From Vitrella brassicaformis (taxonomy: Eukaryota > Sar > Vitrellaceae), in contig CDMY01000510.1 in assembly GCA_001179505.1 (NCBI GenBank), positions 1 through 64,000 on the forward strand: a stretch of 64,000 nucleotides of DNA, written 5' to 3'. Under the pieces are notes generated by a model. It ran no database searches. It was not told the DNA's origin and worked only from the letters and a program-made list of their open reading frames with translations. The position numbers were made by a program, and so were the translations under genes. Below, in pieces: positions 25,649 through 35,342 of this stretch (within the stretch, counting starts at the first letter, position 1; every line of letters starts with the position of its first letter).

Positions 25649-26436
25649 TCATGCTCCCTCCTTCTGCTTCTCCTTGCCCGCGTCGTTGTCGCCTCCCCTG
25701 CCGTCGTCCTTGCCCTCCACACCCTGCACTCGGTCAGGCATCACACACACACTCACACGTACGGGTGCCCAATCCATTGATTGATGCCTCTCCCCCTATT
25801 GCCTTTCTGTTGTGTGCATGTGTGTGCGTGTGTGTGTGTGTTCTCTGCTCGCTCACGATTTTGTCGACGTCGACTTCCATGCCGCCCTCGGCCATCCGCT
25901 TCCTGTAAAAGATGTCATCTGCCCACACTGCACACACACACACACACACACGGACAGACAAGACAGACATGCACACGCGTCGCCGAAGCACCCTTGGCGG
26001 GAGGCAGCGCATCCGGTACCTACCTGGTCTGGTGGCCCTTCCCGTCTTGGCGTTCTGTGGCGCCCTGGACTTGTTGACAGTGATGACCTTGCCATACAGC
26101 TCACTCTCGTTCATGTTGTCTATCGCCTCCAAAGCGTCGCCCTCGTCCTCAAACTCCACAAACCCAAACCCGCGATGGTTGCCTGCATCAACACACACCA
26201 CACCACACCACACCACACCACAGCACACCCACAGAGATGCATGAAATGAGCTTGTGAGAAGAGCGTAGGCAAAAGGTACAGTACCGACCTGATTTCATGT
26301 CAAGAGGCATCTCAATATTGCGGATCTCGCCGAAGGGGATGAATGCGGCGTGCAGGGCGTCACGTGTGACGGTTGTGTCCAGGCCGCCGACGTACAGCGT
26401 CCGCTCCAGCCGCGCATCGCTGTAACCCGCCAACAT
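25649..26436 (-). CDS. RRM protein resembling the RNA-binding half of cyclophilin E (CYP33)
   Basis: Four exons: 26436-26289, 26182-26024, 25927-25857, 25723-25649; about 150 residues. A single RRM has RNP2 as TLYVGGL and RNP1 as RGFGFVEF; the neighbouring [12 protein letters not shown] and [13 protein letters not shown] are hallmarks of the RRM of peptidyl-prolyl isomerase E, which belongs to the spliceosome. The isomerase domain is absent: the protein ends in a short Lys/Glu/Gly tail (GKEKQKEGA) and stops. It may therefore act as an RNA-binding splicing factor only, or the isomerase may be a separate gene elsewhere. The ATG at 26436 is the first in frame. It is divergent from the YTH gene with 195 bases between starts. 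Confidence 0.85.
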
Positions 26437-26631
26437 CCGCCTCACTCCGATTTGTCGACGAAGCTCGCCTTTTTTCAGGACAGGCAGCCGGCGTTAAGTG
26501 GTGCCTCACTTTCTCTGTTGAATGCAAGGCGAGTGTGCCCCAAGATCTCTCAGCCTCCTCACGTTACACCTCGCACCTTGCGGCTAAGCTCGCAGACGTC
26601 GGAATCTGCGGCTTTATCAAACGCTCTGAGG

Positions 26632-29600
26632 ATGTCGTCCCCATCGTCGCCAAGTGCGGCGCAGCGTCGCTCGTCCGGTCTTCGCAATTTGCGAGTTGCA
26701 TGCCCCGGCTACAAAGCCCCGAACACCACCAACACGCGCTTCTTCATCCTCAAGAGCCGCTCCATGCTCAACCTGCTCGTAAGAAAGACAGACAACAAAA
26801 CAAACGACAAAGAGAAACAGGCAGAAATACATGGCGGACTTCTGTGCGAGAGTGCCACGAACGGGAATGCGCTGTGGTGCATGCAGTTGTCGTTCAAGGA
26901 GTCTTGTTGGGCTTCAACACCCGACAACAACGAGTAAGCGACTCGATGAGCCCACGAGCTCGTGGTGTAGGTTTGGGCTCAATGCATTCAATGCATGTCC
27001 GCTGTGCCCCATTCGTTCGCCTGTGTCTGCCTGTGCACCTGACGCAGCTTCTTGATCCAGGCGTATCGCACGATAGAGCACCTGATTCTCATCTTCTCGG
27101 TCAACGATGCGGGGTGCTTCATGGGGTGAGCTCAGCACGGCAGAGGGAACCCGACATGACCTGTTGGTCCTTTGACCTGATTGATTGATTGTCTGTATGT
27201 GTGTCTGTCCGATGTCCACACAGCTATGGCCGCATGTGTTCTATCTCCGACAGCACCTACAAGAAGGGCCTCTGGTAAGCTGACTGAGGCGGATCATGCC
27301 AGGCCACGTGCCTGCAAGGCTGTGGGGGGCATGATGGTCTGTCTGTCTGTTCAGGGGGCCTGCGTATCGCTTCCTCGGTGACAACTTCCGCGTCCAATGG
27401 CAAGCGCAGCACGGCACAGCACAGCACAGCGCACGACAGCTCACATCCGGTTTGATATCTGTGTGTGTGTGTGTGTGTGTGTGTACGTCAGGCTCAAGTC
27501 GTGCATATTGAATTACGACGACTGTCGGGGCATCAAGAATGAGCTCAATGATTTCTGCTCATGTGGCGGTAGGTGAGCCAGCGCTGACGGCACCATGTGT
27601 GTGGGGGCTGCACTCATTGCAGGAAGGCATCATGTGCGTGGTCTCGGCTGCCTGTGTGTTTTCCAGTGGCTCGAGACGGCCAGGAACTCGACTCCAAAGC
27701 AGGCTTCCAGCTGTGCGAACTAATGGACAAACAGGTCCGTCCATCCATCCATCCGCCCATCCATCCACCGAGGGATGCATGCAAAGGAGATACAGCACAG
27801 GTATCACTCTTCACGATCTGTGTGCAGGTGGACTGGGATCACAGCTACGGCACCGAGCTTTTCGGCACCATCCCATTCTTTGAGTCATACGCCTCCCCTC
27901 CACCAAACATAGCCCCTTTGCAGTACACCGTCGTGGCGCGCGAGGTGGCGGCCACCGAGGCACAGCAACGCCTTCTTGCCGTCGAGAGGGAAGAGAAACG
28001 GGCAAGGAAGCCTGAGCCGCCCCCCGACTTCTCTACCGAGTCTTTCCCATCCCTCGGTGCAGCAGCCCCCGCCCGGCAGCCATCGAAGGGCACGAGTGGC
28101 GAGATGACGACCACATCGGTGCCGCCAGTCACTCCCCCGAGCCCAAAGAACAACCAGGGGCAGGCCGGTAGTTGTGGTGGTGTTGGTGGCGGTGGTGCAG
28201 AGAGAGTGAGTGGTGGAGGTGCCGGGCGGGATGCGATCAGGCCGGAGCTGAGGGGTCACAACCTGTCTCTGGATGCGCTGTGCGCCACATGCAGGTCAGG
28301 TGACGGAACACAAAGCGAGCGAGCAGGCGGCTCTTTTTTCATTTTCATTGTGTCGGTATCGGTGTTGGTGTTGGTGTTGTGGTGTCGTCTGGTCTGCAGG
28401 CTGATTGCAACCACCCCTGGTCTCACGGTGTTCTCCAGCAGCGACAGCGGCTGTTCCTGCGGGTCCTACCACTCACTGCGGTTCGCCCTTAGCGACCAGG
28501 AGGGATCGTCCCCTCCTGCTGCCCCCAAGGCCGCGCCCGCGTCTCCGCCCACCACATCGACAGCTCCCCCCAAGAGCAAGGGCGGCTTCAGCGTCCGCAG
28601 GGTGGACCGATCCAAGCCCAGCGAAGCGTCGCCGCCCACCAAAGCCAAACAGATTAAGAAGCAAGAGAAGGAGGAGCCACCAAAGGAGAAGAGCTCCATC
28701 CCTTCCTCCGTCTCAGTGCCGGACTCGCCGCAACCACTATCGGCCCCACCCGAGCCGCCTCAGTCCACCGACTCGCCTATTGTCCCCTCGGCCCCCACTA
28801 CTGCTCATCAGCCGCCCACGCCGACCAAGGCCCCAGTGGACCTATCGAAGGGCCTCATGCCGGCTCCTGCGGGCATGCATCCCTTCCCGAAGGCAGTCCA
28901 CTCGCAGCCGCGCTCGCCCGTCAACGCCTTCCACTCGCCGTCTCGCGTGCCGCTCATCAATCCCTGGGGCTACAACGGTCAGACTGGGCAGACTTTCGGT
29001 CCTGGGTGTGGTTATCAGCCGGCAGTGCCGTACCAGCCGTTCGAGGGCGGTGGTGTGCCCATGCCGCCCCCGCCCCCACCCCCTCCGCCCGATATGGACC
29101 CATCGATGTGGCAGGGGAGCAACATCTTTCATCCCCCGCCCCCGCCAATGCCACCACCCCAACACCACCAACAATTCGAGCAGCAGCATGTGGCTCAGGC
29201 GCGACCGCTGATGGGCCATGGTCAGGCAGACGAGAGGACGGCCGCCGCAAAGAAGAGTGCAGCTGGCTTGAACTCGATGGCCCCGCCGTTCGTCTGGCGA
29301 GAGCACCAGCTATCGCAGCAGCAGCAGCACATGGCGGGGGGCAGGGAGGGGTCATGTGAGGAGCCAGTGCCGGTCAACTTGGACTTCATCAACAGTAGTG
29401 GTCTCAACCTGAGTAACGGGTCAAGCGAGCAGAAGGCCCAGCCAAGCGGTGAGGGCGGTCTGGAGCAGTCTGGGGACGCTGCGCCCGTGTCAGTGGGCTC
29501 TGCTGATGTCTTGGATGGGCGTGTGGATGGTGTTGGGCCGGGGGCGACGGTCCAAGAGGCTCTCAAAGTGCTAGCCGTGAGTTGGCAGATAAAGCACACA

Positions 29601-29850
29601 GGTTGTGGCAATGTGCGTGTCGATGGGTGTGCGTTGTTCTGTTCATGCATCTCCCCAGGAATGTCGTTTGGAGGGTTTGTCCTGCAAAGAGCTGGACACT
29701 CTCGAGGGCGGCCTGATTGAAATCCTCTTCAAAGCCAGGTGGGCACAGCACCGCCTGCCGTGGCCTCCCTCGTCGAAACATGGCCGGCCCTGTCTGGCTG
29801 TCTGTGCGTCTTTCAGGCAGACGAAGAGTGCCAAACTTCGTCAGGAGTGA
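26632..29850 (+). CDS. YTH-domain RNA-binding protein (m6A reader)
   Basis: Eleven exons: 26632-26778, 26851-26933, 27048-27125, 27224-27274, 27355-27399, 27492-27568, 27667-27734, 27828-28294, 28400-29576, 29659-29738, 29817-29850; 768 residues. The N-terminal 200 residues form a YTH domain: NTRFFILKSRS, CWASTPDNN, LILIFSVNDAGCFMGYGRM, LWGPAYRF, FRVQWL and GTELFGTIPFF. The three Trp sit where the aromatic cage that holds N6-methyladenosine is expected. The remaining 550 residues are disordered, Pro-rich (with long Pro runs near 29065-29090 and 29140) and end in a short helix. Readers of this kind control decay, export or poly(A) choice of methylated mRNA. The intron after exon 5 needs a GC donor at 27400. 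The intron after exon 1 is 72 bases and in frame, so retention would still give a protein. Confidence 0.88.
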
Positions 29851-30210
29851 CCGGCTGATGATGGTATGACGTTCCTATGCCGATGGCCATCAGGGCTTAG
29901 AGCGTAGAGTGGCTGTGGAGTGTCCGTCCTGCGTTCGTTTTTGTGCTAGTGAATCTCTATCGCTCGCTGCATGCACGCAACGCCGACGCTACGTTGTCCT
30001 GTCCCGTGTCAAGCGCAAACGACTTACTTTAACTGACTGATCTCATTCTCTGGTGGACGGACGCATGAATGAGCTGATTGTGTGCGTGTGGGGGAATGTT
30101 TGTTTGTATCGACAAGCGGTGGTTGACGGACGGACCAGCATCAGGAATGAATCAAGTCATCCATCAGCATACAATGTCACTTCCCTCGCTGTGTCTGTCC
30201 ATCTGTCTGT
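29851..30210. other. Intergenic, between convergent genes
   Basis: These 360 bases hold the 3' ends of the YTH gene and of the uS10-like gene. I find nothing else I can support. Confidence 0.5.
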
Positions 30211-30844
30211 CTATAGTACAGGCCACTTGTACTTCATGTGGAACCAGTTGAGGTCTTGTCTGTCGAGGGCCTTGAGCAGCTTTCCCAAGGCATGCTCCTC
30301 ACGAACCTCACGCGAGATGAATGCCTCACGGTCACGCAACGCCAGCTGACTCGACGCACTCAACGCATTGGGATCGCCCTGATGACAGACCATACATCAC
30401 ACAGACAGACAACACAACACAGACAACACACACACTCACACGTGAGAGCTCCCTCCACTCCTGTCCTCCCGGTTGCCCACCCACTTATCCAGCTACCTGA
30501 TGGTGCCACGCGAATTGGCACTCGCAGAACGTCTGAGACGACATAGAGCCGAGGACGGCACTCATGACGGGCCGTGGGTCCTTGACGTTGAAGAAGGTGA
30601 ATGAGTATCGGTAGTCGCTGAAGACCCAGTGGCGGTAGCTCTTGGGGTGGAAGGGCCCCTTGATGTAGGTCACGCGCCACTGCCGCCGTGCTTGGCGCCG
30701 GGGGGTGGGCCAGTCGATGTGGTGCTCCGCCTTGGCCCACTCGATGGTCCGCCGCAGGTTGTCGATGGTCTGGTTCAGCTGGTGCTTCTCGCGCGCTGTG
30801 TAGATGACACGCAGACGCGTCAGCTGATAGTCAGTCGCCGCCAT
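30211..30844 (-). CDS. Candidate mitochondrial ribosomal protein uS10
   Basis: Two exons: 30844-30497 and 30378-30211; 175 residues. The order of features follows the uS10 fold: a first strand (TRLRVIYTAR), a helix (LNQTIDNLRRTIEWAKA), a loop with Pro and basic residues (DWPTPRRQARR), a strand (WRVTYIKG), then PKSYRHWVFSDYRYSFTFF, which resembles the SPH-K-SRE-FE stretch of S10. The C-terminal exon is a helical extension ending NWFHMKYKWPVL. The match is by pattern only and identity to known uS10 would be low, as is common for mitochondrial ribosomal proteins of alveolates. An unrelated small protein of similar fold is the alternative. Its promoter region contains the sequence that is duplicated at 34946-35141. 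Confidence 0.45.
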
Positions 30845-30933
30845 GAGGCAGAGAGAGGGTAAGAAGAGAAGAGGTTGCTTCTATGTCATTCTCCTCGGCC
30901 GCTGCTTCTGGGAAGCTGAAATGCGAAATGCGA

Positions 30934-31122
30934 AATGACGACCCAGGGTGGTGTGGTGCTGTTATGCAGCTCGGCGATGTAGAGAGGTCGACGGGTGCTA
31001 GCTCACCAAAGAAGTTCCTCCAGCGCAGATCTCGTGGCTTATGCCACAAGTCTGGAGTGCGACAGCACGGCTCCATCGAGCTGACTGAATGGCAAAGAAA
31101 AGTCGAGGAGAATGCGAGCTGA
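30934..31122. repeat. Duplicated promoter-region sequence, copy 1
   Basis: About 190 bases match 34946-35141 in the same orientation, with long identical runs such as TGCTAGCTCACCAAAGAAG and TTATGCCACAAGTCTGGAG. The sequence lies between the divergent starts at 30844 and 31271; the second copy also lies between divergent starts (34899 and 35343). No coding exon is seen within it. Confidence 0.9.
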
Positions 31123-31180
31123 AAACGTCCCAGACCAAGTCTTTGCCATTTCAGTCAGGTCGGCGGAGCCGTGCTGTCGC
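31059..31180. repeat. Inverted repeat upstream of the MBL-fold gene
   Basis: The left arm 31059-31097 (starts GCGACAGCACGGCTCC) pairs with the right arm 31141-31180 (ends GGAGCCGTGCTGTCGC) with few mismatches, about 39 bases per arm and a 43-base loop. The left arm belongs to the duplicated sequence; the right arm is an extra reversed copy present only here. Confidence 0.88.
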
Positions 31181-31270
31181 CTTCCTCTGTTTGGAATAAG
31201 AGATCCGGTCTGGACTGGACTGATCTGCTGGAGCTACTCCGGCTGATTTTCAAAAGCATCAGTTTGTGCA

Positions 31271-33082
31271 ATGTCGTCCGAGAGTGCTGACAAACACTGG
31301 CGCTATGCGGCTTTGGCTGCTGCTGCCCTCGGCACATCCTCAGCACTCGTCTATCTCGGCAGCAAATGGTACGCGGATGGCAAAGGCACACACAACATGC
31401 TTTGTACTACTGCTCATTGACCTGACCTGCAGGCGTGCTGCGAAGCGGGAGGAAGAGAAACTGATGGAGTACAAGATCCTCACGCCAGCGGCGCCGCCAG
31501 CGGGAGAGTTCGGTGCTGTCGACGTGAATCTTGACCTCTGCTGCGGATTGGGATGCTGCCGGAACGCATGCCCCTCTGTGTTTGGGGAGGCTGCGCTATT
31601 CCGTAACACACGGCCACAGTGCAGCCAGCCGCTGTGTCGGTCGCATGTGGCCGTGTGTTATGCAGGTGCATACGTCAAGAAGCAGCCCTCCACGCGCGAA
31701 GAGTTCATTCAGACGAGACGAGCAGTGAAAAGTAAGAAGATCTCTCACACACGAGCACATTCTTGTACCAACACGCCCGCCGACACCACCACACTCGTTC
31801 CCTCGCTAACGCTGTCAGGTTGTCCCCCGAAGGCCATCCACTGGACCAAGCTGCCCGCCGGCCTCATGAAGGAGACCAGCGAGTGGGAGGGCTTCCCCGA
31901 GCTCATCGACTCGGGCGACGGCTATGAGTTCTACTGCCTGGGCGCCGTCACCCACACACTCGGCACAGAGAGCTACCTGATCGTCCGTGAGGGTAGGGGC
32001 AACGTCATGGTGGAGCCCGCCAGTCACACCAAGCAGGTGGTGGACTTCGTCATGCAGCGGGGCGGCGTCAAGTACTTGGTTCTGACACACAGGGACCACA
32101 CCAAAGGACACAGCTTCTGGAGGATGCAGACGGGCTGCAAACGTGTACTACACTCAGACGAGGTGCGGCCAGCTGATGCATGCAGATGTGTTCACATCAA
32201 TGCATCCGTCCGCCCTACGTTCTGTTCATCGCAGATGTGTTACCTGTCTGTGGGTCCGTTCGAGTCAACTTATGGCTTGGAGCACTGGGTGCGTGGCAAG
32301 GGGCCCGTGTCGTCCCTCCCCGACGGCGACCCCGACGTCAAGCTCATCCACACGCCGGGACACACCAAGGGGCACCTGGTGAGGGAGTGGAGGATAGGAC
32401 GCATTCAAATGGACAGACAAAGAAGGAGCCGAATGTCTGTGTGTGGTGTGTGTGGTGTGTGCAGTGTGTGTTGTACAAGGACCGTCTGTTGATGACAGGC
32501 GACCACCTTTGTTACTCGCACCGCGTCAAATCCCTCATGTGTATCCGCGCTGTGTGCTGGGACAACTGGCGCACACAGGTGGGTGGGCTGCTGATGGGGT
32601 GGGTGCAGCAGATCATTGAGGTCATGTATGCGGTGTATATCTCTGTGTGTACGTGATGGGTGCAGCTGGAGTCTGTCAAGATGTTGAAGCAGTTCTCCTT
32701 CCTGTGGGTGCTGCCGAGCCACGGACAGAGATACAAGTGAGTGTCATGTGCCAGCAGAGCCGCTCGACCACACTGCCAATGCACACGTGTGCTTTCATAT
32801 GTTCTCTGGCTGTTGTTTCAGGGCTCCGTCTGTGTCTGCGATGCGCGGCCAGCTCGACCAGTGCGTGAGGCTCTGCAGCGCATACCCACCTGGTACGTAT
32901 GTGTGTGTGTGTGTGTGTGACTGAGGGACAAGACGACACACTCATCCTCTCCTTGTGTCTGCGTGCGCCAAGGGAAAGAGCCCACTCCTTTCGGCCCCAA
33001 CGATGTGACCAAGAGCTTCTATCGCCATCGCCCATACGACCCACCGTCCGCTGAGAGCGATGAAGACTCGCCCGTCCAGTGA
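31271..33082 (+). CDS. Metallo-beta-lactamase-fold protein, plant/cyanobacterial-like
   Basis: Nine exons: 31271-31368, 31433-31512, 31666-31731, 31819-32162, 32235-32378, 32465-32578, 32666-32736, 32822-32892, 32973-33082; 365 residues. A hydrophobic segment near the N-terminus (YAALAAAALGTSSALVYLG) is a signal anchor or transit element. The catalytic region shows THRDHTKGH (metal-binding His and Asp), IHTPGHTKGHL, LMTGDHL (bridging Asp) and LPSHGQRYK, the usual order of MBL metal ligands. The stretch IHWTKLPAG followed by FPELIDSGDGYEFY resembles chloroplast and cyanobacterial MBL proteins of unknown substrate. A hydrolase acting on a thioester or similar bond is the family expectation; the substrate is not known. 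The start at 31271 is the first ATG that leads into the anchor. Confidence 0.85.
31604..31660 (+). repeat. Perfect 15-bp hairpin inside an intron
   Basis: Within the intron 31513-31665, TAACACACGGCCACA (31604-31618) is the exact reverse complement of 31646-31660, with a 27-base loop. The stem ends 5 bases before the acceptor AG, so folding of the pre-mRNA would place the acceptor at the base of a stem. Confidence 0.9.
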
Positions 33083-33777
33083 CGCTTGTGTCTTGTCCCA
33101 CGTGTGGTGTGTGGAACACCTGGATGGACGTGCACGCGTGTGTGCGCTTGTGGCGCCCGTGGAAACCATCGGTTCACTGACAGGCTGGCTATTGTGTCAT
33201 ACTCGCTGTGTCTTGTGGGTGCCACCCATGCGCCTGGGTGAGGGCTGATTGATGAGCCAGCCAGATGTGTGGCTGGGCTCTCGGTAGATGTTAGTGATGT
33301 ATACTAGGAAGCCCCGTACACATGTGCGTTGTGATGAGAGAGGGATGCGTGGCAGCAGGTGTGTGGCTTCGTCTCCGCGCAGCTTCAGATACATGAGTAC
33401 GTGCCGACAGTCAGTGGGGTGTTAGATGGCCAAAAGGATGGGTATGCTCTTCTTGTTTCGGTGGGCAGCTGGCTGGTGGTCATGGTGGCCATGGTGACTG
33501 TTTGTAGCAGCCTGATGGACGTGCTGTTTGTTGAGAAATGGTCGGATGATGTGTGGCTTTATGCGTGTTTGCGCGGACAACCGACACTCACGAGCAATGA
33601 ATACAATCATGTCCGTCCGTCTGTCCTGACACATACATCTGTCTGTCCACACGAACGAACACTCCATTAGACTGCCCCACTGACACTGAGATGCACAAAA
33701 TCCCTCCCTCCCTCCCTACCTCCCTTGCTGCCTGTGCGAGCACCCACCCACCAGCCATCCATCCATCCAGCAACTGT
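33083..33777. other. Intergenic, between convergent genes
   Basis: These 695 bases hold the 3' ends of the MBL-fold gene and the next minus-strand gene. Short open frames exist but lack splice support or similarity. No RNA gene recognised. Confidence 0.5.
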
Positions 33778-34899
33778 CTAAGGCCACTGCAGGAACCTCT
33801 CCAGGTAGGGGTGGTTGCGCTTATATCTGAGCGCGTGTCTGGCCAAGGGGTGGTATGCCACCTGCTGCAGGTTGCGCACGAACGACTGCACCACGAGCGA
33901 CTGCAGCTTGAAGGCCTCGACTTCGTCCGTCTGCCCCATGCTCTCGTGACACATGTCCACCTCATCGATGTGCACCCGCACCAGCGCCGTCTTGGTCTCG
34001 AAGCTCTCGACCATCTCGCTCACGATCGTCGGATTGAGCGACTCCACACCGTAGGTAAACCGGGCCCGGGCGTTGGGGTAATCGACCTCCATCTTGATTG
34101 GCTTGGGTGGCTTGGCGTCGTAGGCGTCCGCCCAGTCGCGCAGATACTGCCGGATCGTCCGGATGCACGGCGAGCCGAAGGGAACGGGGCCGAGCGAGAT
34201 GCGGATGGTCTTGCGCTCCTGTGCTGCATTGGCATTGATGCGGCCGGCGATCAGACAGGTGAAGAGGGCCATCTGAGAGAAGCAGCGGAAGTGGGCAGAG
34301 GTCCCCCGACGGACGGGCGGGTCGGGGTCGGTCACGTTGTCCAGCTGAATGGGATAAGAAGTGCCGTCACCGAGCGTCATCTTGCCCTCCCCCTTGCAGT
34401 CGATGTCAACCGCCGGGCCCCCCAGCAGCACTTCCAGCTGACCAACCGCCTCAGGCAGCTGGTCGAAGCGAGAGGGGTCGAAGTACAGCGCGTCGGAGGG
34501 AATGACGCGGTCGGCGAGCGGACCCATGTTGTAGACCTGCAAGAAGCCCTCCCACCTCTCCCAGTTGCCGCTCTTGGCCAACAGCAGCAGCACTTTCGCC
34601 TTGTGCGCCGGGTCGGTCACCTGCACGCCGAATCGGGTCCCCGCCAGCCACACAACGTCCTCTCTCTTCTGTACTGCCTTCGGGACAGTCGCATCGCGGT
34701 TTCTGGGCTCCAGTGTTGGCACGTTTCGCTTGTGCTGCTGTCCTGACGAGTCGAAGGGCCACAGGAAGCCGAAGTTGGCGAGAGAAACGATGACGGTGCC
34801 GCCTGCTGGCAGTGTGGCGATGGCGGTGCGTGGCCGCGTGATGAATAGAGGGATACCGGGCCGCAGGCGCTGATAGATATAGCGCATCCATGACGACAT
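33778..34899 (-). CDS. Intronless gene, protein of unknown function
   Basis: One uninterrupted frame from the ATG at 34899 to the stop at 33778; 373 residues. It starts MSSWMRYIYQRLRPGIPLFI, has a hydrophobic strand pair (GGTVIVSLANFGFLWPF), a segment VTDPAHKAKVLLLLAKSGNW, a Cys-containing helix (SQMALFTCLIAGRINANAAQ) and ends in an amphipathic helix (HPLARHALRYKRNHPYLERF). I do not recognise a family. It is one of the very few intronless genes here, but its codon use looks like its neighbours, so transfer or retroposition is not shown. A start at 34890 is possible. Its promoter region carries the sequence also found at 30934-31122. Confidence 0.7.
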   Translation of the reverse strand: MSSWMRYIYQRLRPGIPLFITRPRTAIATLPAGGTVIVSLANFGFLWPFDSSGQQHKRNVPTLEPRNRDATVPKAVQKREDVVWLAGTRFGVQVTDPAHKAKVLLLLAKSGNWERWEGFLQVYNMGPLADRVIPSDALYFDPSRFDQLPEAVGQLEVLLGGPAVDIDCKGEGKMTLGDGTSYPIQLDNVTDPDPPVRRGTSAHFRCFSQMALFTCLIAGRINANAAQERKTIRISLGPVPFGSPCIRTIRQYLRDWADAYDAKPPKPIKMEVDYPNARARFTYGVESLNPTIVSEMVESFETKTALVRVHIDEVDMCHESMGQTDEVEAFKLQSLVVQSFVRNLQQVAYHPLARHALRYKRNHPYLERFLQWP

Positions 34900-34945
34900 C
34901 TCTGCCTTCTCATCTGCTTCTCTTCCACAGCCGCAGAACAAACCG

Positions 34946-35141
34946 ATGACGACCCAGGCCGGTGCTGTTATGCAGCTGTTCTCGCCCGATGCGAGGGGCG
35001 GCTGAGAGCGACGGATGCTAGCTCACCAAAGAAGTCCCTCCAGCGCAGGTCTCGTGGGTTATGCCACAAGTCTGGAGTGCGACAGCACAGCTCCACCGAC
35101 CTGACTGAATGGCACACAAAACTCCAGGAGAATGCGAGCTC
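34946..35141. repeat. Duplicated promoter-region sequence, copy 2
   Basis: This is the partner of 30934-31122, same orientation, again lying between divergent start codons (34899 minus and 35343 plus). The match runs from GATGACGACCCAGG to GGAGAATGCGAGCT with a divergent patch near 34975-35010. Unlike copy 1, no reversed arm follows. Confidence 0.9.
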
Positions 35142-35342
35142 AGCTTGCAGACCCTTTAGCTCGCAATGGAATCGAACCCTATAAACCGAACCCTAAAGCC
35201 TCCCAGTGGTTTTGAGGACTGCCCGTGTGAAAGGCGCGCCATTCAGCACGCCCTTCTGCCCACTACCAACGTCTTTTCGCGTTTCCCCCTCGTCCAGCCG
35301 CACTCCCCCCTTATTTCCCCCTTCCTCCTTCAACAACGAGCG

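Noticed and set aside
28405-29211. Long alternative frame rich in Arg and Pro on the plus strand
   Set aside because: It lies out of frame within a Pro-rich exon of the YTH gene, which has consistent splice phases on both sides.
33691-34746. Long plus-strand open frame opposite the intronless gene
   Set aside because: The minus strand has the longer frame with more protein-like composition and an ATG in a divergent-promoter setting. This choice is less secure than the others, because neither frame has a recognised domain.
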